From positions 1 to 6,680 of the forward strand of contig JACQDI010000443.1 of the NCBI GenBank assembly GCA_016201195.1: a DNA stretch of 6,680 nucleotides, read 5' to 3'. Numbering within the stretch: position 1 is the stretch's first letter; the number at the start of each line of letters is the position of its first letter. Shown here piece after piece: positions 5,642 through 6,680 of the stretch. A program made the position numbers and the translations under genes. A model generated the notes under the pieces. The model was not told the DNA's origin. It was given only the letters and a program-made list of their open reading frames with translations, and did no database searches. This stretch comes from Acidobacteriota bacterium (GTDB lineage Bacteria; Acidobacteriota; Terriglobia; Bryobacterales; JACQDG01).

Positions 5642-6680
5642 GTGCGGCCCGCACGATCCTTCACAATTTCGTCAACCTTTCCGCGGGGGACCTGGCCGCA
5701 AAGCTGGTGGCTTTCGCCGCCTTCGCCCACTTGGCCCGCGCGCTGGGCTCGAGCGAGTTCGGCCGCATCGGCCTGGTGACGACCATCGTCTCTTACCTGC
5801 TCTTGCTGGTTATGCAGGGGTTCGATTCGGTCGGCATTCGCGACATCGCCCGCGACCGGCGGAGGCTCGGCGCCTACGCCGGGACCATCATGGCTATCCG
5901 GGTGCTCTCTGCGCTCGCGACCCTGGCCGGCGTGGCCGCCGTGGTGGCGTTGGTGGCTCCGGCTCCCCCCATGCGCTCGCTGCTGCTGCGCTTTTCGCTG
6001 AACCTGTTGCCGGGCGCGCTGTCGCTGAAATGGGCGTTCCAGGCGGTGGAGCAGACCCGGCCGGTGGCCGCGGCGGGCATCGTTGCCCCGCTCGTGTTCG
6101 CCGCCGGGGCGTTCACCGTGCGCGGTCCCGAGCATCTGTTGCTCATCCCGCTCTATGCGCTCGCCTGGGAGACGGCGGGCGCGCTGGTCCTGGGGTCCCT
6201 TTTCATCAAGCGGTTCGGCTGGCCGCGGCCCGTTTTCGAAGCCCACTACTGGAAGGAATTGCTGGGCGAATCGACGCCCCTCGCGGTTTCAGCCGTCCTG
6301 GGCACGCTGCTGTTCAGCTTTGACGTGCTGGCCCTGGGATGGTTCCAGCCGGCGGCGGCGGTGGGTCTCTACACGGCGGTGTACAAGCTGGTGCTGGTGT
6401 TCGCCACCCTGCTCACCTTGTTTCAAGTGAGCCTGTTCCCGACCCTTGCCCGAACCTACGCCGGAGACCGCGAGCTGGCGCCCGTCGCCGATCGGGTGCT
6501 GCGCTACGTCTCCGCCGCGTTCGTGCCGCTGGCCTTTGCCGGGATGCTGCTTGGGCGCCGGATGCTCGAGTTTCTGTTCGGTCCCGAGTATGCCGCCGCC
6601 GCGACCGCGCTCCGAATCCTGATGTGGTCGCTGCCGTTGATGGCGCTGCGGTCGGTGTTTCGCATTATCCTGGTGTCTTA
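5638..6680 (+). CDS. Wzx-like polysaccharide/oligosaccharide flippase (runs off right edge)
   Basis: An open frame starts at ATG 5638, overlapping the glycosyltransferase stop as ATGA, and continues for 347 full codons to the window end without a stop. The start shows the usual flippase pattern: a first helix after NFVNLSAGDLAAK (residues 10-22), then LARALGSSEFGRIGLV (32-47), a second helix, GFDSVGIRDIARDRRRLG (61-78), and further hydrophobic segments near 82-107, 142-160, 165-190, 212-236, 244-268 and 288-306. VGLYTAVYKL (242-251) and LFPTLAR (266-272) are typical of the MATE-like polysaccharide transporter family (Wzx/RfbX). It should move an undecaprenyl-linked glycan from the cytoplasmic to the outer face of the inner membrane. 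Full family members have about 420-500 residues, so roughly a quarter is missing. Translational coupling to the glycosyltransferase suggests a joint role in one glycan pathway. Confidence 0.93.
   Translation, partial: MSAARTILHNFVNLSAGDLAAKLVAFAAFAHLARALGSSEFGRIGLVTTIVSYLLLLVMQGFDSVGIRDIARDRRRLGAYAGTIMAIRVLSALATLAGVAAVVALVAPAPPMRSLLLRFSLNLLPGALSLKWAFQAVEQTRPVAAAGIVAPLVFAAGAFTVRGPEHLLLIPLYALAWETAGALVLGSLFIKRFGWPRPVFEAHYWKELLGESTPLAVSAVLGTLLFSFDVLALGWFQPAAAVGLYTAVYKLVLVFATLLTLFQVSLFPTLARTYAGDRELAPVADRVLRYVSAAFVPLAFAGMLLGRRMLEFLFGPEYAAAATALRILMWSLPLMALRSVFRIILVS

Noticed and set aside
5517..6323. A 268-codon open frame on the plus strand over the glycosyltransferase end and flippase start
   Set aside because: It is a different frame from two genes with clear motifs; its product is Arg/Gly/Pro-rich and does not resemble a membrane protein or known domain.
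1..6680. tRNA, rRNA, CRISPR array, insertion sequence, phage genes or a defence system
   Set aside because: No cloverleaf-like segment, regularly spaced repeats, transposase motifs or defence-type domains could be seen; almost all bases are accounted for by six genes with ordinary family assignments.

Overview
The window is high-GC, tightly packed chromosomal DNA from what is most likely an Acidobacteriota bacterium of the Solibacter/Bryobacter type. The main evidence is the protein at 2483-4267 (minus strand). It has a signal peptide, three Ig-like/BACON-type beta modules and a C-terminal domain that I recognise as TIGR03437, a family greatly expanded in Candidatus Solibacter usitatus and its relatives. 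This assignment comes from reading the sequence, not from a database search.

Layout, left to right. (1) 1-315, minus: the first 105 residues of a Gfo/Idh/MocA NAD(P)-dependent oxidoreductase that runs off the left edge. (2) 316-360: a short divergent intergenic region with a perfect TATAAT on the plus strand and a heptanucleotide tandem repeat that runs into the next gene's start. (3) 361-1344, plus: a class I SAM-dependent methyltransferase with an N-terminal zinc-ribbon-like CxxC...CxxC segment. (4) 1341-2444, plus: a non-hydrolysing UDP-GlcNAc 2-epimerase (WecB/MnaA family), joined to the methyltransferase by an ATGA overlap. (5) 2406-2478: a large imperfect inverted repeat lying between the convergent genes; its left arm encodes the last 12 residues of the epimerase. 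(6) 2483-4267, minus: the secreted TIGR03437 protein. (7) 4268-4351: a divergent promoter region. (8) 4352-5641, plus: a membrane-anchored family 2 glycosyltransferase. (9) 5638-6680, plus: a Wzx-like polysaccharide flippase, again joined by an ATGA overlap and cut by the right edge.

Taken together this looks like part of a cell-surface or exopolysaccharide locus. The epimerase, and perhaps the oxidoreductase, would make amino-sugar nucleotides. The glycosyltransferase would build a lipid-linked glycan at the inner face of the membrane, the flippase would move it across, and the methyltransferase may modify a sugar or another intermediate. The secreted beta-module protein sits inside the locus on the opposite strand and has its own likely promoter, so it may be a passenger or an envelope partner. 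No RNA gene, CRISPR array, insertion sequence or phage gene was seen. I found no clearly new multi-gene system. The most unusual items are the repeat elements that touch coding ends and the uncharacterised TIGR03437 protein.
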